A stretch of 64,000 bases of DNA from Gautieria morchelliformis. Taxonomy: Eukaryota > Basidiomycota > Agaricomycetes > Gomphales > Gomphaceae. Of the stretch, positions 20,801 to 32,810 are shown piece by piece; position 1 is the stretch's first letter; the number at the start of each line of letters is the position of its first letter. The stretch covers positions 124,001 through 188,000 of the forward strand of contig WHVA01000079.1 of the NCBI GenBank assembly GCA_015179125.1, written 5' to 3'. Under the pieces are notes generated by a model that did not search any database, was not told where the DNA came from, and saw nothing but the letters and a program-made list of their open reading frames with translations. Made by a program: the position numbers and the translations under genes.

Positions 20801-23670
20801 ATGGCCCAACTTGAACACAACTTTTCGAGCGCGTTAACAACATGGAAGGGTGAGAAACCTTGCAGCTGATCTCGTATACACATGTCTGACGATACGTTTT
20901 GCAGAGGTCAATTTATCCGAGTTGCAGAAGACACTGGATGCACAGGGACTAGAAGTCGTCCAGCACCAGAAGGAGAGCGTCGTCGGACGCAAAGCTCTCT
21001 CAGACAGGACAAAAGGCGAGCATGCTTGCAATGGCATGTGCCTTAGTCTGACCTCCCGCAGACTTCAGGAAGCTCCCAGACGACGAGAAGCTCGGTGCGT
21101 TCAAGGTTCTCCTGAAAGGTACTCGACAGTCCATGGCCCGCTGTGCATTCCCACTCACGCAGCGATGCAGCATACCAGACCGAGATCGACTCTCTCACGA
21201 AGCGCTGCAAAACCTCTGAGAACGCGTTCTTGAACGTATACAAAGTACTCGCTGAAGCGCCCGATCCGTACCCGCTACTTGATGCCGCAGTGGTGAGCCC
21301 ATTTCTAGACCATTGCTCCCGACCCCTTTCACATATTTCCGCCCCTCAGGACCAAACTGTCAAAGTGGAAGAGGCCCGGGCGCTGGAAGCTGAGGTGCAG
21401 CGACTGCGCGACGACAATGTCGACTTGCGACGTCGCGTGGGCGAGGTGTCTTCCCTGGAAGCCTCCAAGAAAAAGATCCAGACACGGCTGGACCAGGTAG
21501 AGGAGAAGGTGCGCGTGGAATACAGCTCGTGCAGCACAGCTTAACGCTCCAACTCAGATGGAGGACCTCATTAGGGAGAAGGTCACTCAGAAGGAGAATG
21601 AGCTAAACGCTACGTATGACGAGAAGATGAGGAACTATGAGGAACGGTTGGTGGCGCGAATTCTACGCCTGTTCGGTACTAAGGACTCGCTACCAGCGAA
21701 CGTGACCTACAGCGGCAAGTGACCCTGGCCAAAAACCAGCTGAGAGACCTTCAAACCTCCAACGAATCAACACAGGCCAAGCTACTCAACCACAGTGAAC
21801 GGCAGGGTAAGTGCTACAAGCCGTGGTCGCCACTGTCCTTCTGACCGTGACACAGATCAAGAAGTGGTGGCCAAACTCGCAGAAATGGATTTCATAGTCG
21901 CAGATCTCGAACGTGCGAATAGCCGTGTTGCAGCTGTGGAACGTCGGAATGTACATTTGACCTTTTTCGTATATCATTGTGTAATGCTTTTGCTGACTAG
22001 CCCTTCACAGGAGATTCTTCGTGCTGAAATTGAGGCTGTCCGAAGTGGAAGTGATTCAAACGATCGGTATGTTCCTGTCATGTCTCCATTCGTTATCACA
22101 CTCATCCCATAACCAGCGTTCAGTCCCTCGAAACACAAATCTCTGAGCTTGAGTCTGAATGCGCTAGGCTGTCACGATCATTCGAGACCCAGAAAGCAGC
22201 TGCTCACGAGGCCGAATTAACCACCAAGCGCAAATCCGATGAAGCCACCAAAGAGTTAAGCTCTCGGGTATATAGTCTTTACTCTGCCAACGAGTGTTGC
22301 TTGACAATACTTTCTCTTAGACAACGGAAATTGACAACCTCAAGCAGAAACTCCGCAACTATAGCGACTACGACGAGATCAAACGCGAGCTTGAGATTAT
22401 GAAGGTTACACCTTCTTGACGTCGCATGGCTCTTCGCTAACTAAACCGCCACGCTATTGCAGTACGTGGAGTTCGCGGGAGGAGACGTGGATGATCTAGA
22501 TGACCCGCATCCGAGCGGTCTTGACCTGCGTCTTCCCGACCCCAATGCCGATAAAGCCAACTCTCAGCAAGGCAGGTCCCTTGAGACCCTCCTGGCGGCC
22601 AAGAACAAACGGATTCTAGAGGAACTGACCAAGTTCCGAGTACACTTTCTGATTGCTTCGACCGTGGCTCGTGATGTCTGACGCATTTTTCGCAGGTCTT
22701 GCATGGAGAATTAGAGGCGTCCCTGCGTTCCGTATCGGAGGACCTAGCGAATAACAAAGACGAGTTAGAGAAACAGAAGCTGCTGAATGAGAAGCTAGAG
22801 ATAGACCTCCTGCAGGTGAATAAGCATGTCAACGGGGCTGCCACGGGAAGCGCGGAAAAGTCGGATGCCTCAACGCCTCCGGGGAGCCAACAGGAGGGGC
22901 TGGCCGGTCTGAACATTGGGCAGCAGAATGTGGGTCTACTACTTGATTGCTCGTCTGCTGTGAGGCACCGACCGTGATATTCCAGGAATCACAAACAAGG
23001 ATCTCGCCCATTCCGTTTACATCCTCCGCAGACACGTCGATATTACCCATCGTCACTAGCCAGCGCGATCGTTTCAGACAGCGAAATGCAGAACTCGAAG
23101 AGGTTCGTCATGACTTTCTTACGTTCGGTCTCCCTGCTCAGGCTGCCTGCCCTACTGCAGGAATTGCGAAAGCAATTTCAGATTATCTCGGACTTGCGCA
23201 CTGAGGTCAAGAGTCTTCAGAGCGACAATCTGAAGCTCTACGAGAAAGTCCGGTACATGCAGAGTTATCGCGACGAGTCCAAAATAGTGCCTTCATCCTC
23301 AGCGATGAACGCGCTTGGTGCTACGCCTGCTTCTCGTCCGGACGAGATGGGCAGGTACCGTGCACGGTACGAGGAAAGCATGAATCCTTTCGAAGTTTTC
23401 CGAGGTCGAGTAAGCGACATACGATCAATTGTATCCTTGGTTGCCATTTTCTAAATCATTATACAGGAAGCACAGCGAGCCGTACAGGCTCTCAACCCTG
23501 TCGAACGGGGCACGCTTGTGCTTACACGACATATTCTAGGCAACCGGCGGTCGCGTAACGCATTCATCGCGTACGCTGTCGGTTTGCATGTTCTCGTGAT
23601 CTTTACGCTGTACGAGTTCACCACTGCGTCGGGGACAACACTGCAAAAGCAGCCGCCACCAGGTTTCTGA
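20801..23670 (+). CDS. COY1: CASP-family Golgi coiled-coil protein (COY1 type)
   Basis: Golgi membrane tether acting in vesicle traffic; yeast Coy1 and animal CASP bind golgins and COG and are tail-anchored. The gene has about a dozen exons with short introns. The start is MAQLEHNFSSALTTWK, then EVNLSELQKTLDAQGLEVVQ and ESVVGRKALSDRTK, all characteristic of the N-terminus. Long heptad-type coiled coil follows (for example EEARALEAEVQRLRDDNVDL, MEDLIREKVTQKENEL). The final exons carry NPFEVFRG and RNAFIAYAVGLHVLVIFTLY, a single C-terminal membrane anchor, and end QPPPGF. Some internal exon limits (21540-22460) are approximate. It converges with TFB1, with only 111 bases between stop codons, so 3' UTRs probably overlap. 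Confidence 0.87.
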
Positions 23671-23781
23671 TGGGTCTTCTTAAGAAGCCTAGTACGATAC
23701 AACTTTGGGTATTGTAATATGTATAGCTATGCAGTGGACCTTGCGCGTGGAAGAATGATGCAGGGAGACGATCTAGGGTTG

Positions 23782-26153
23782 TCAACGTGGCGGCCTACGT
23801 ATACGGTAGAAATGTAGAGCTTTTTCTACAGCATCCAGTAAAGGTTGCAAAGCCTGTCAGTAAGGTCAAGGAGAAGAAGTCAAGGGGAAGAATGGCATGC
23901 GGGAGAAAGACTGGCGTACAACCTGGACCCTTATTGCATCGACACCTTCTTGCCTTGCCATCTGCACGAGTGCATCGACCTTGGCGGGCGTTCGTGAAAG
24001 ATACTCAGCCATCCTGTCAGATTTTGCTGCCTTGTGCGCTGGCGATGCCGTTGCCAGTGTCTGTAGGTCCGATGGGGGTGGGTAGACAGCAGACCAAAAC
24101 TGACGGAGAAACTCGTTGCCAGCAGTCTGGCATGTAGTCATCTGTCTAAGCAAAGACTCCGGGATATCGACTGCAGTACATTGAGAGGCGTGCATGCACA
24201 GTTAGTGGCCACACCTACCGGCTCTCTTCTTTACCTCTAAGCGAGTCGTAACATTCTGCGTCATAGCGGCCACCGCCGTGACGGCTGCCTTGTTCTCTAG
24301 TTTCATCTGGAAATGACGTCCGGGGATGCTTCATATACTGTAACATGTTAAGGCAACTTACCGATCCTAGGCGGCGATTCCAGTCTTGCAAATTACTCTT
24401 AGCAGAATCCAGAATAGTAGTCATATCAGTCTACCAAACAGAACGTTTCAATAGGGAGCCGAGAGAGAAATGAAAGTACTGTACCAAGTCACCCGGCATA
24501 CCATTGGGAGCATCACCTGAAGTTCGTCCTTCAAAATATTTTTCCCGATCTTTCATATCTAATGCGATGGCTGATGGCGGCTGCGAGTCGTTGAGGTCAT
24601 CCAGTTCTATCGCATCATACCTCTTTTAAGGCTGTAAATATAACTGTCATAACGGCGGGCGGGCGGGCTCACCGAAGGAGATTCCACACCAGGGTCGATA
24701 CGTCGTCGCTTAGCGGGTGGAATGTCCCCCCTAAATCCAAAGTCAGTGCAGCACATCGCATGTAAAGAGCAGAGAGTACAGTGCGGAATTGAGCAGGCGT
24801 TCTGAGTGTTGATTGAACCGTCTGATAAGAGGCAGAGCACCTCGTTGCTTCCCGGCCTGCATCGTCACATCTTTCTCGTTACCTGTCTATTTCAGGTGAG
24901 ATACACACTACACAGAGACACAAAAAGTAGATCAACCTGGGGGTGGTCTTCCTGTGTTGCGGCAAGATCAACAAACATATCCACGCTCTCATCTCGCTGC
25001 CTCCGAGGTTCGAGTCCTAGACAGAATGAGTAGATTTCCGCAAGTGTCAATGGACCAGCATACCGTTATCCTCCTTCTCTAGATATTTGTCGAATATCGG
25101 GTCCTCTTTGACAAAATTCTGAGCCGCCGCAGAACGAATCGACGCCCGGTGACTGTCGAAGAGTTTTGATTGAAAATACCGCTTCCAGAACTCGCCCTCC
25201 GAGAGCTTGAAAACACTCAGCTGAATAGTTGTATCAGTTAAATAACACATGCCTGGCTGGGAACATTCTCGTTATAAGCCTTTGCCACTACGGGATGTTC
25301 TTCGAAGATGTCGTGAACCATTTGGGGAGTGACCATGATCTTTCTTTCGCCATTCGGTTGGTCTGTGGGGCGCGGGTCCACGATCTGCCCGGGTTTTCCT
25401 TTCTTTTGACGTTCGATGGATACCTCCGCTAGTAGAAGGTGCTTTTATTGCAATCTGGATCAGAAGGAAGTCCGAGGTACACAAAATCCACTTAATTACT
25501 TCGCGACCTTCCCAAAATTCCGCCTCTGTAATCTGTCCACCCATGACCAGTTCAAGATGGAGTGCAGCTAGGTCGGGCGTCTTGAGGAGAACTTGTTTGC
25601 GTAGTCGGAAATCTTCAGGGTTGCCTGCCTGCGCACCTATTGGGGTTAATGGTAATGGAGTCGAACCTCGAGATAGAGACTGTGAGTGACGGGGAAAACC
25701 ACTATGCAAAGGAGTCGAGGAACCAGAGAAGGGTGCAGAAATTCCGGGCGGACCAGTGGGATTTTCCAAAGCAGCGCGATTACGGCTGATAATAGAGCTC
25801 AGTTCCCTTTTGAAAACCTCGCGGTCCTGCGTCGCTGTGGGAGGAGGCGCGGTGAAGGTAAAATTGTGGCCTTGCTCATCTCCCACCACACCCAACTTCA
25901 GCCGAACCTGGGCAGCACCTTCTTTGCTACAAAAGAGGGCTATAGAACCGCCAGGTAAGTTAGGCCAATGCTTATGCAATCCATGAGCAGGGAAAAAGGA
26001 AAAAGACGCACAAGCAGCCTGCACATATGGGACTCTAATAGCAGCCCCCTTCTTGCCGTCCTGTGACCATTGGAGGTGGGTATTGGTGAGCTCTAACAGA
26101 CCTGGAATTTTCTTGTACGAGGCCTTGGCGCGACAGATGATATCTGAGGCCAT
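23782..26153 (-). CDS. TFB1: TFIIH core subunit TFB1/p62
   Basis: Core TFIIH subunit acting in RNA polymerase II initiation and nucleotide excision repair; it contacts TFIIE and repair factors through its PH domain. The start MASDIICRAKASYKKIPGLL opens the PH-like domain (LELTNTHLQWSQDGKKGAA). A Ser/Pro linker is followed by the first BSD domain (RKQVLLKTPDLAALHLELVM, ITEAEFWEGRE). The second BSD region reads LSEGEFWKRYFQSKLFDSHR and is followed by DPIFDKYLEKEDNG. A basic patch PPAKRRRIDPG is a likely nuclear signal. The C-terminal helices include NEFLRQFWSAVYPPPS and VDALVQMARQEGVDAIRVQ. The last exon reads LQPLLDAVEKALHFYRIRRP. The region 24430-25030 contains several short exons that were not all placed. 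Confidence 0.88.
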
Positions 26154-26189
26154 AAGTACAAGGCATACATGGGTACGCCTACGCGCCAC

Positions 26190-26456
26190 TCAGCTGAGAT
26201 TTTCGGTGCCGTTACGTAAGTCTTTTTGTACTTGCATTATGTCGGCGTCGACTGTAAACGTTTCCTCACATTTTATCCCTCCGTTAAACTCTTCCTCCCC
26301 AGCGTTGGCCTTCCAGGTGACCTCACTTGTAGACTCATATATGATTTGGGCTGGGATTATGGAAGGACACGCTGAAGACGTCCACAACGCAGCGTCGCAT
26401 GGAAGATTGACGCAGGAGTGGGCTTGCGCCATGCCTAGCCTAAAGGTTCTTATCAT
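26190..26456 (-). CDS. Possible small gene or exon upstream of TFB1
   Basis: An 80-odd codon reading frame begins at an internal ATG (MAQAHSCVNLPCDAALWTSS) and ends NGTENLS, 36 bases before the TFB1 start. Composition is protein-like: four Cys and an acidic stretch EEEFNGGIKCEETFTVDADI. It may be the last exon of a minus-strand gene that also uses an open stretch at 26844-26536. I do not recognise it. The closeness to TFB1 would force overlapping UTR and promoter. Confidence 0.35.
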   Translation of the reverse strand: MIRTFRLGMAQAHSCVNLPCDAALWTSSACPSIIPAQIIYESTSEVTWKANAGEEEFNGGIKCEETFTVDADIMQVQKDLRNGTENLS

Positions 26457-26459
26457 GTC

Positions 26460-27010
26460 TTACAAGTTCTTATGATATTTCATGTTATCCCTGAGGCTTC
26501 TTCCCCGTCTCCTGCCACGTCCTTGTTTCGAACGTCTAGTGCGGACGTTGCGTTACCAATGGCTCAAAGGCTAGGTAAGGCTGACTTTCCGGAGAATAAG
26601 ATGTGGGCGTCCTCATCTCTGCAGCCCGTAGATTCAAGAAACAGATTTTTCTTTCTCTGGATCTACCGCCGGCTTTCATGACAATGGGCGAAGGTATGAG
26701 ATTAACTTTGGAAGTGGAAAAGCGTGCTGTAGAGATTCTGAAAAAATTGGAAGCGCCCCAAGCACCTTGAATGTAAATATCCGTGTATACTCTGTACTCG
26801 TGAGGGGGATATATTCTAGAGGCGCACCGCATCATTACTCTCAACTTCCTGGCCCAGGACCCTCATACGACAGGCGCTGCAAGCTGGTAGGGTCCCATCA
26901 CCATTCATCAGAGCACATTCGACGGGTGTGCGCCGCTGAACTACGATGTATTTGTTACATCTGAGCAGACCTTGACCTATGCAATTCATGCAGCAGTGGC
27001 ACGCTCCGAG
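26460..27010. other. Unassigned region at edge of the repeat island
   Basis: A minus-strand open stretch (26844-26536) could belong to the small gene downstream; nothing else is recognised. The region marks the transition from the compact gene block to the repeat-rich segment. Confidence 0.3.
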
Positions 27011-27019
27011 AGGGCTGGT

Positions 27020-27260
27020 CAGCTGGAACTGGTTCTTGCTGCCTTGTGAGCGTGTAGCAGCTCAGCAATCGTAGCCTGCAGTACATTGCCAAATCGTCCC
27101 CCTCGTGTGTTGACAGCAGCTTCGTTCTCCAGCAGCAACAGATCAATTTCGTTGAACCCCACTAATGTCAGCGGAGCGTTCACATCCGCCCCATTCTCGA
27201 GGAGCAGCAGAACAACCGCATGGCTCCCTCCAGTACGAAGGGTTTCGGAAGTGTGCAGAA
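27020..27260 (-). pseudogene. Ankyrin-repeat gene fragment (left copy)
   Basis: Reverse strand reads HAVVLLLLENGADVNAPL and then DLLLLENEAAVNTRGGRFGN. These are two degenerate ankyrin repeats with the LLLENGADVN signature, followed by FGNVLQATIAELLHAH. Repeats are shortened and no start or complete domain set is present. It is related to the ankyrin pseudogene at 51264-51983 across the retrotransposon island, and the adjoining 27232-27305 sequence is duplicated near 50905-50965. Intact family members are usually NACHT-ankyrin signalling proteins; none of the NACHT part is visible here. Confidence 0.6.
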
Positions 27261-27305
27261 CTAGAGAAAGAATTTTTGTTTGTACGCCTGGTCTGTGGAG
27301 GGAAG

Positions 27306-28048
27306 TAGTGTTGTGGGCAGAATGAAATTTATTCTGCCAATTGCCGGCAATGGCAGAAATGGCAAAAGGGGTATTCTGCCAAGTGTGGCAGAATACGGCA
27401 GAAAGTTTTTCATGCTAATTTTACATGTTAAACCATTAGGAGACACCAGCCGCACTCATTACTGCCTCTGGATCCCACTCAGACGCTGACCCATCCCTAC
27501 TTCATCCAGCAGAAGAGATTCAGGGCCTTCCAGAGGTGCAGTCCAGTCCACTGCTGTTACAAACATGCCAAAGACAGTTCTGGTCACGATGCTCCACAAG
27601 TGCTGCATTGCTGGGGCAGTGATTGCATCACCATTTCCACCAATTAGAATTATTGGAAAGTTTTTCAACCGGAGCAAAGTTCCTCTCAACGAAACCATTG
27701 GCACTGCGACCCTTTGGCTCCTGCTTAGGCTTCAAAAGTCCTCCGCGTACTGGAGAAGACATGGAAAAGGGCACAATTCAAGCTAGCACAATTTATATTA
27801 CATCAGACTAGTCAATACATGGAGCTTACTTAATTGAGAGTTGTGTCACTCCCAAATGCATTTATGCCCGCATACTTGATAGTACACTCTGGCAGTCAAT
27901 TCACATAGCCTAAACAGAGCCTAGAGTAAGCTATTATTATTTCTGCCATATTCTGCCAACCCTATTCTGGAGGCCTGCCATCTGCCATGGCAATTGCCGG
28001 TCAGCAGAATGGCATGGCAGAGTGTGGCAGGAGTTGCCAACAACACTA
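27306..28048. mobile_element. Non-autonomous hAT-like DNA element, 743 bp
   Basis: The ends are inverted repeats: TAGTGTTGTGGGCA at the left and, read from the other strand, TAGTGTTGTTGGCA at the right. The flanks are an 8 bp near-duplication, GAGGGAAG (27298-27305) and GGGGGAAG (28049-28056). Both features fit the hAT superfamily. The subterminal regions carry many copies of TTCTGCCA/TGGCAGAA, typical transposase-binding repeats. No transposase is recognised; the 27459-27704 minus ORF has no clear match. A paralogous empty site exists at about 50963-50975, where the flanks join directly as GGGGGGGGAAGGCTCAG. Confidence 0.78.
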
Positions 28049-28295
28049 GGGGGAAGGCTCAGAATTCAAACCACTATTTAGTATAAACCTTTCCACTATA
28101 TGTCCATTAGTGGATGAATTTTTGATGCAAGGTATATTCTGATTCCCCGCCGATCACCAGATTTCAGTATGGCAACATATTTGTATACATGTTTTAATTA
28201 ACAGCTGTCCAATGTTCACCTCCCTTCAACTTTCCGCCTGTGAAAAGCCGACGTTCCTTCTCATGAACGGGTACAATGAAAAACTGATCGCCGGT

Positions 28296-28796
28296 TCACA
28301 GCAAGTGCCATGTGACTCCATGAAGTCATCCCACACTTTCATTGGCTAATTGGTGGAATGCGGCGGGTGACATGTCGAGGTCGAACTGAGCACAACTCGT
28401 GCACTTGTCTTCAACAGAAATGGTGACAGTTTTGCCACCAGCTGCGAGAAAGGAGAAAGGAGAACTCAGAGTATTGCCAAATATGAGAAGGTGACGACTA
28501 ACGAGCTGTGGCTTTGATCTTCCGACCACATACCGGGTTTCCATTCATTTGCGGACCACTGAGAAAGAAGGCATTACGGTCAGTACTATATCGCTGACAC
28601 ATAGTGATTGTGCTCACAAGCTGTTAAAAAACTTGAATGATACCGCAACCATTAGATCTGACGCAACATTGATTTTTCCGCAGGCTCCCAGGCCGGGCGG
28701 GAAGAAGGTCAGGTCACCAGAGTGGGTTAATGCGACAGGGGCCGAGTTAGCGAGCACGATAAATGCGAGAAGGGCAGCGACAATGAATATGAACAT
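28296..28796 (-). pseudogene. Secreted RlpA-like/barwin-like double-psi beta-barrel protein with late nonsense codon
   Basis: Three exons: 28796-28618, 28558-28503 and 28441-28326. A signal peptide MFIFIVAALLAFIVLANSA is followed by GDLTFFPPGLGACGKIN, DLMVAVSFKFFNSFGPQ and NGNPVCGRKIKATAPGGKTV. Then come SVEDKCTSCAQFDLDMSP and AFHQLANESVG. This is the RlpA-like double-psi beta-barrel family: small secreted proteins related to barwin and expansin modules, including effectors and wall-associated proteins. Cysteines and the DLDMSP motif are intact. After SVG the frame meets TGA (28326-28328), but the next codons still encode LHGVTWHLL-stop (to 28296), the normal family ending. A single CGA-to-TGA change explains this. 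The product would lack 10 residues and may or may not fold. Confidence 0.75.
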
Positions 28797-28865
28797 GATG
28801 TATGATGGGGTAATGTAGATGAGGTCTGTGGAGAGGAGGTTTGACGATTGGAATAATAACCAGAC

Positions 28866-28932
28866 AGATGACTGCAAGTTGCTAAGTGGGTCGTGGACTG
28901 TCCACGACCCACTTAGCAACTTGCAGTCATCT
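28866..28932. repeat. Perfect 67-nt palindrome (33-nt arms, 1-nt loop)
   Basis: The left arm 28866-28898 begins AGATGACTGCAAGTTGCTAA and ends GTCGTGGAC. The right arm 28900-28932 is its exact reverse complement, with only T28899 between. It lies 69 bases upstream of the barrel-protein ATG, between that gene and the copia LTR. As DNA it can form a cruciform; as RNA it would form a near-continuous 33 bp stem. Confidence 0.9.
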
Positions 28933-29156
28933 TGGACAAGGAGAAAGAAGCATCAGTAATGTTATCGGTCATTTATATGGCCAATATCACAGGGGCTGTC
29001 CCCTGTGGACGGAATATATATAATATATATCGTGGTATGACCACACCACCGAGACCTGTGTCGGAGCCACATTAGCGCTAAGTGACAAAAGTGACGCGCC
29101 CACAACACGTCCACAAACCTTCCATGGACCATGAATCCATCAGAGGTTGAGGGCAG
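28933..29156. other. Short spacer with AT-rich palindromic stretch before the copia element
   Basis: Contains ATATATATAATATATATCG near 29011-29030 and GGGGCTGTCCCCTGTGG near 28992. A possible host reading frame begins ATGAATCCATCAGAGG at about 29131, just before the TSD GGCAG (29152-29156), and would continue past the element at 35493. Confidence 0.35.
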
Positions 29157-29378
29157 TGTTAGTAATCGGGACGATGATACGGCCGAGGCAGAGCCGGCAC
29201 ACACTTAGCCAGAAGTTCAAGAACACTCTCAACTCCAGGATGCTGGTGCACCGGCATGGCATCGGCACAGCATCAGCTCAAAGGATTGGTAACATAGGAG
29301 CATCGTATTTAGTATATAAGGACAGACGATCTTGTGTAGATTGTAGAATAATCAATCTATTATAACTCCTTCTCCACA
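29157..29378 (+). repeat. Copia 5' LTR
   Basis: 222 bp, TG...CA ends. Contains a TATA-like GTATATAAGGACAG near 29317. It is directly followed by GGTTATGGGCCCCGG, the candidate primer-binding site. Pairs with 35269-35487. Confidence 0.93.
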
Positions 29379-29479
29379 GGTTATGGGCCCCGGCCATAAC
29401 TAAATTACTACAGACCTAGCTTATCCTAATCACACTCTATACTCTACCAACTCAATACCGATCAATGATGTCGAGTAGC

Positions 29480-30374
29480 AATACACGTACAAGATCGATC
29501 CCTTGAACGGGGATAATTACGTGGCGTGGCGCCGGCGGCTCGAGTGGATACTCGACGACTTGATATATGGGACGTGGCTATCGGCAGGGAGACGGAACCA
29601 AGCCCGGCAGATGCCGGCAACATCACTGGGACCAAGCAGGAGGAAATCGACGATTGGAGAAGGAAGGACAAAAAAGCTAGAAAAGAAATTTGCCTCAGAG
29701 TCGCCGATGAACAGCTAGTTTACATCAATCAGACAATGTCTGCATTTGCTGTATGGACTAGTTTACAAGCAATATTCGAGTCTAAGGGAGCCGTGGGGAT
29801 TGTAAATCTCTGAAGATATTTCTTCCGGACGCTTGCCGAAGACGGCGCGAACATGGAGGAGCACGTATGCAAGCTCCGTGGCATTCAACAGGAACTGAAT
29901 GCGCGGGGACATTACATCAGTGAGACCGAGTTCTCGACCACGTTACTGACATCATTACCAGAATCTTGGTCGGCGTTTATTACGGCAGTAAACACCAGTG
30001 GAGCCGGAACGACGGCTGATATATTAATAGCTCGGGTCCTCGATGAGGACCAAGCATGGAAAGCCAGATCAGCACGACAGACGGCGCTTAAGGCGCAACA
30101 ACGTCACAGGCCCAGGAAAGATGACTCAGGAGCAACGAAGGGAAAGTGCCGAAATTGTGGCAAGAAGGGTCATTATGTGAAGGACTGCTGGGCGAAAGGT
30201 GGGGGCAAGGAAGGTCAAGCACCGAAGTGGTTCAAATCAGGGAACAAAGAGACAGTTAAACAAGCAGAAGAAAAGGACTTCACGCTTGTATCTAAGGAGG
30301 TAGCATACAGCACTATATCTGCATCCAACTGGCTAGCTGATTCAGCGGCAACAACACACATAGCTCGAAGCTGA
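29480..30374 (+). pseudogene. Copia gag with zinc knuckle and start of protease
   Basis: The frame opens around LNGDNYVAWRRRLEWILDDL, shifts, and continues RRKDKKARKEICLRVADEQL. A further shift leads to MEEHVCKLRGIQQELNARGH (gag capsid region). The zinc knuckle CRNCGKKGHYVKDCW is intact, and the protease active site NWLADSAATTHIA follows. A TGA at 30372-30374 separates this from the downstream frame. At least two frameshifts plus this stop make it non-functional. Confidence 0.85.
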
Positions 30375-32810
30375 AACGATTTCGCTAGCTATGCCGAGGA
30401 GCCATTGGAAATTGAAGGAATTTCACCTGGAGCAATACTACATACACAAGGCCGAGGCACTATATACATGGAATTCAAAGTCGGCACTAAGACAAACACG
30501 ATTGAGCTACGTGACGTCAAGCATGCACCAGATGCGCCGAACAACCTTATCAGTGTAGGGCCTCTAACTGATAAGGGCAACACGGCCACATTTACAGGCA
30601 CCGGCGTCGAATTCAAATCATGCGCCGGAGTTATCTTCGCACAGGGACAAAAGTGCGGACGGCTATTCTGTATGAAGGCACGGGTCACCCGATCAGTCAA
30701 GGCATGGGATTTTGCCGCAGTGGCAAAGGGACGGTCATGGGACAAATGGCACAGGATACTCGGGCACGTCAACATAAGCTCTATAAAAATGTTGAAATCT
30801 AACGATCTAGTTACTGGACTCGAGATCGACGAGTCAAAAGAGCTGAGTCAGTGCAAGGCTTGCATACAAGGCAAACGGCATGTGGAGCCGTTCCCCAAAA
30901 GAGCCGAGGACACTGTTGATCAGGTCGGTGACCTAACAGTATCCAATGTATGGGGGCCTGCCCAGACCGAGGGACCATCACATGAAAAATACTTTTATTC
31001 TTTCATGGACATCAAATCGAGGTACACTGTAATCTATTTCGGGAGTGCCAAAGGTGAAGCGCTCAAGCACTTCAAGACGTCCAAAGCATTCCTCGAAACC
31101 CAAACAGGTCAGAAACTGAAGAGGTTTCGGTTGGACAATGGCGGGGAATATGTCAATAAAAACTTCAAAGAATTTTGTGCAAGACATGGCATTATCATGG
31201 AGACCACAGCTCCATACTCCCCAGCCCAGAATGGAATTGCAGAACGACTCAACCGGACCTTACTCGAGCACGCACGGGTGATGATATTCACCAAGAACCT
31301 GCCAAAAATACTCTGGCCCGAGGCCGTGGCTTACGCGTGTTATATCAAAAATCGATCACCCACGCGAGCGCTTGGAGATGACGCAATGCCGTTCCAGGCA
31401 CTATTCGGCAAGAAGCCAAACATAGCACGTCTAGAGGAATTCAGGACAAACTGCTGGGTTATGGTGCTGGATCAACGTCGAGCTAAACCCGATCCAAAGG
31501 CAGAAGAACACATATTTGCTGGAGTAGCTGAACATGCAAAAGCCTGGAAGTATTACAATAAAGCTTCGAACCATGTCCAAATCTCAAGAAATATCACATT
31601 CGATGAAAACGACAATAAACTCTATCCTATCCTGGATAACAACGATAACGACACCACTAATATGGCACCGCTCGAGGGGGAGCACTCACCGCGTGAGCAT
31701 GTGCCAGAACCGATCCCATCTACCCCACAGACGTCATCACCCCAGACGACACCTGTTCCTGATCCACCTGAACAAGCGCCAGCTCCACAGATTCGACAGA
31801 GCACACGTATCACTCAAAGGCTGGATTACCTGAAACTGAATGATTCAGGCCACACCAAGCAGGCTTACATAATGAGAGAAATCATTACAGAACCCGAGAA
31901 TTACAGAGCGGCAATATCACGTGATGATGCGCCGATCTGGGAGAAAGCGATGGAAATTGAAATGGATCAACATAAGACACTAGGAACATGGGAATTAACA
32001 GAACTACCACCTGGACGAGTAGCCATCGGTTGCCGATGGGTATACGTTGTCAAAACGCAACCGGGTGGACAATTCGATAAAGCTAAAGTGAGGGTTGTGG
32101 CTCAAGGATTCACACAGAGGCCAGGGATGGATTGATTTGAAATAACTTCACCTGTGGTCAAGTTCGATTCACTACGTGTTTTATTAGCCATCGCAAATAC
32201 ACTCGATTGGGAAATTGAGATGATGGATGTCAAGGGCGCTTATCTCAATTCAACTATAGATGAAGAGATCTACATGCGTCAGCCTGATGGTTTTGATGAC
32301 CGGTCTGGACGCATTCTAAGAATATACAGAGCGCTCTACGGACTCAAGCAATCGGGGCGAGCTTGGCATCAGCGCTTACGCAAATTACTACTCGATCTTG
32401 GCTTCCACCAAAGCACAGCCGATGAATGTGTCTATATCAGACAAGATAAGGACTCAATCGAAGTCATATCAGTATACGTGGACGACTTTGGATTATTTGC
32501 TGATTCCAAAGGAGGGATGGTTAAGCTCAAGGGGGAGCTTCATGGAAAATTCCCTTTGACAGATTTAGGAGAAATGAAGAAAATCTTGGGAATTAGGGTT
32601 GAGAGGAATAGGGATGAGGGAACACTAACTATGTCCCAAGGACATTACATTGACGTCATACTTGATCGATTCAACATGGCGATGGCTCATTCCGTATCTA
32701 CACCTCTACACAAAATGATCAAGCTCACAACACCCATGGACTCAATGGGTCCAACTACCGAAGTACCTTATGCTAAAGCAATTGGATCGCTAATGTATAT
32801 GGCACTCAGC

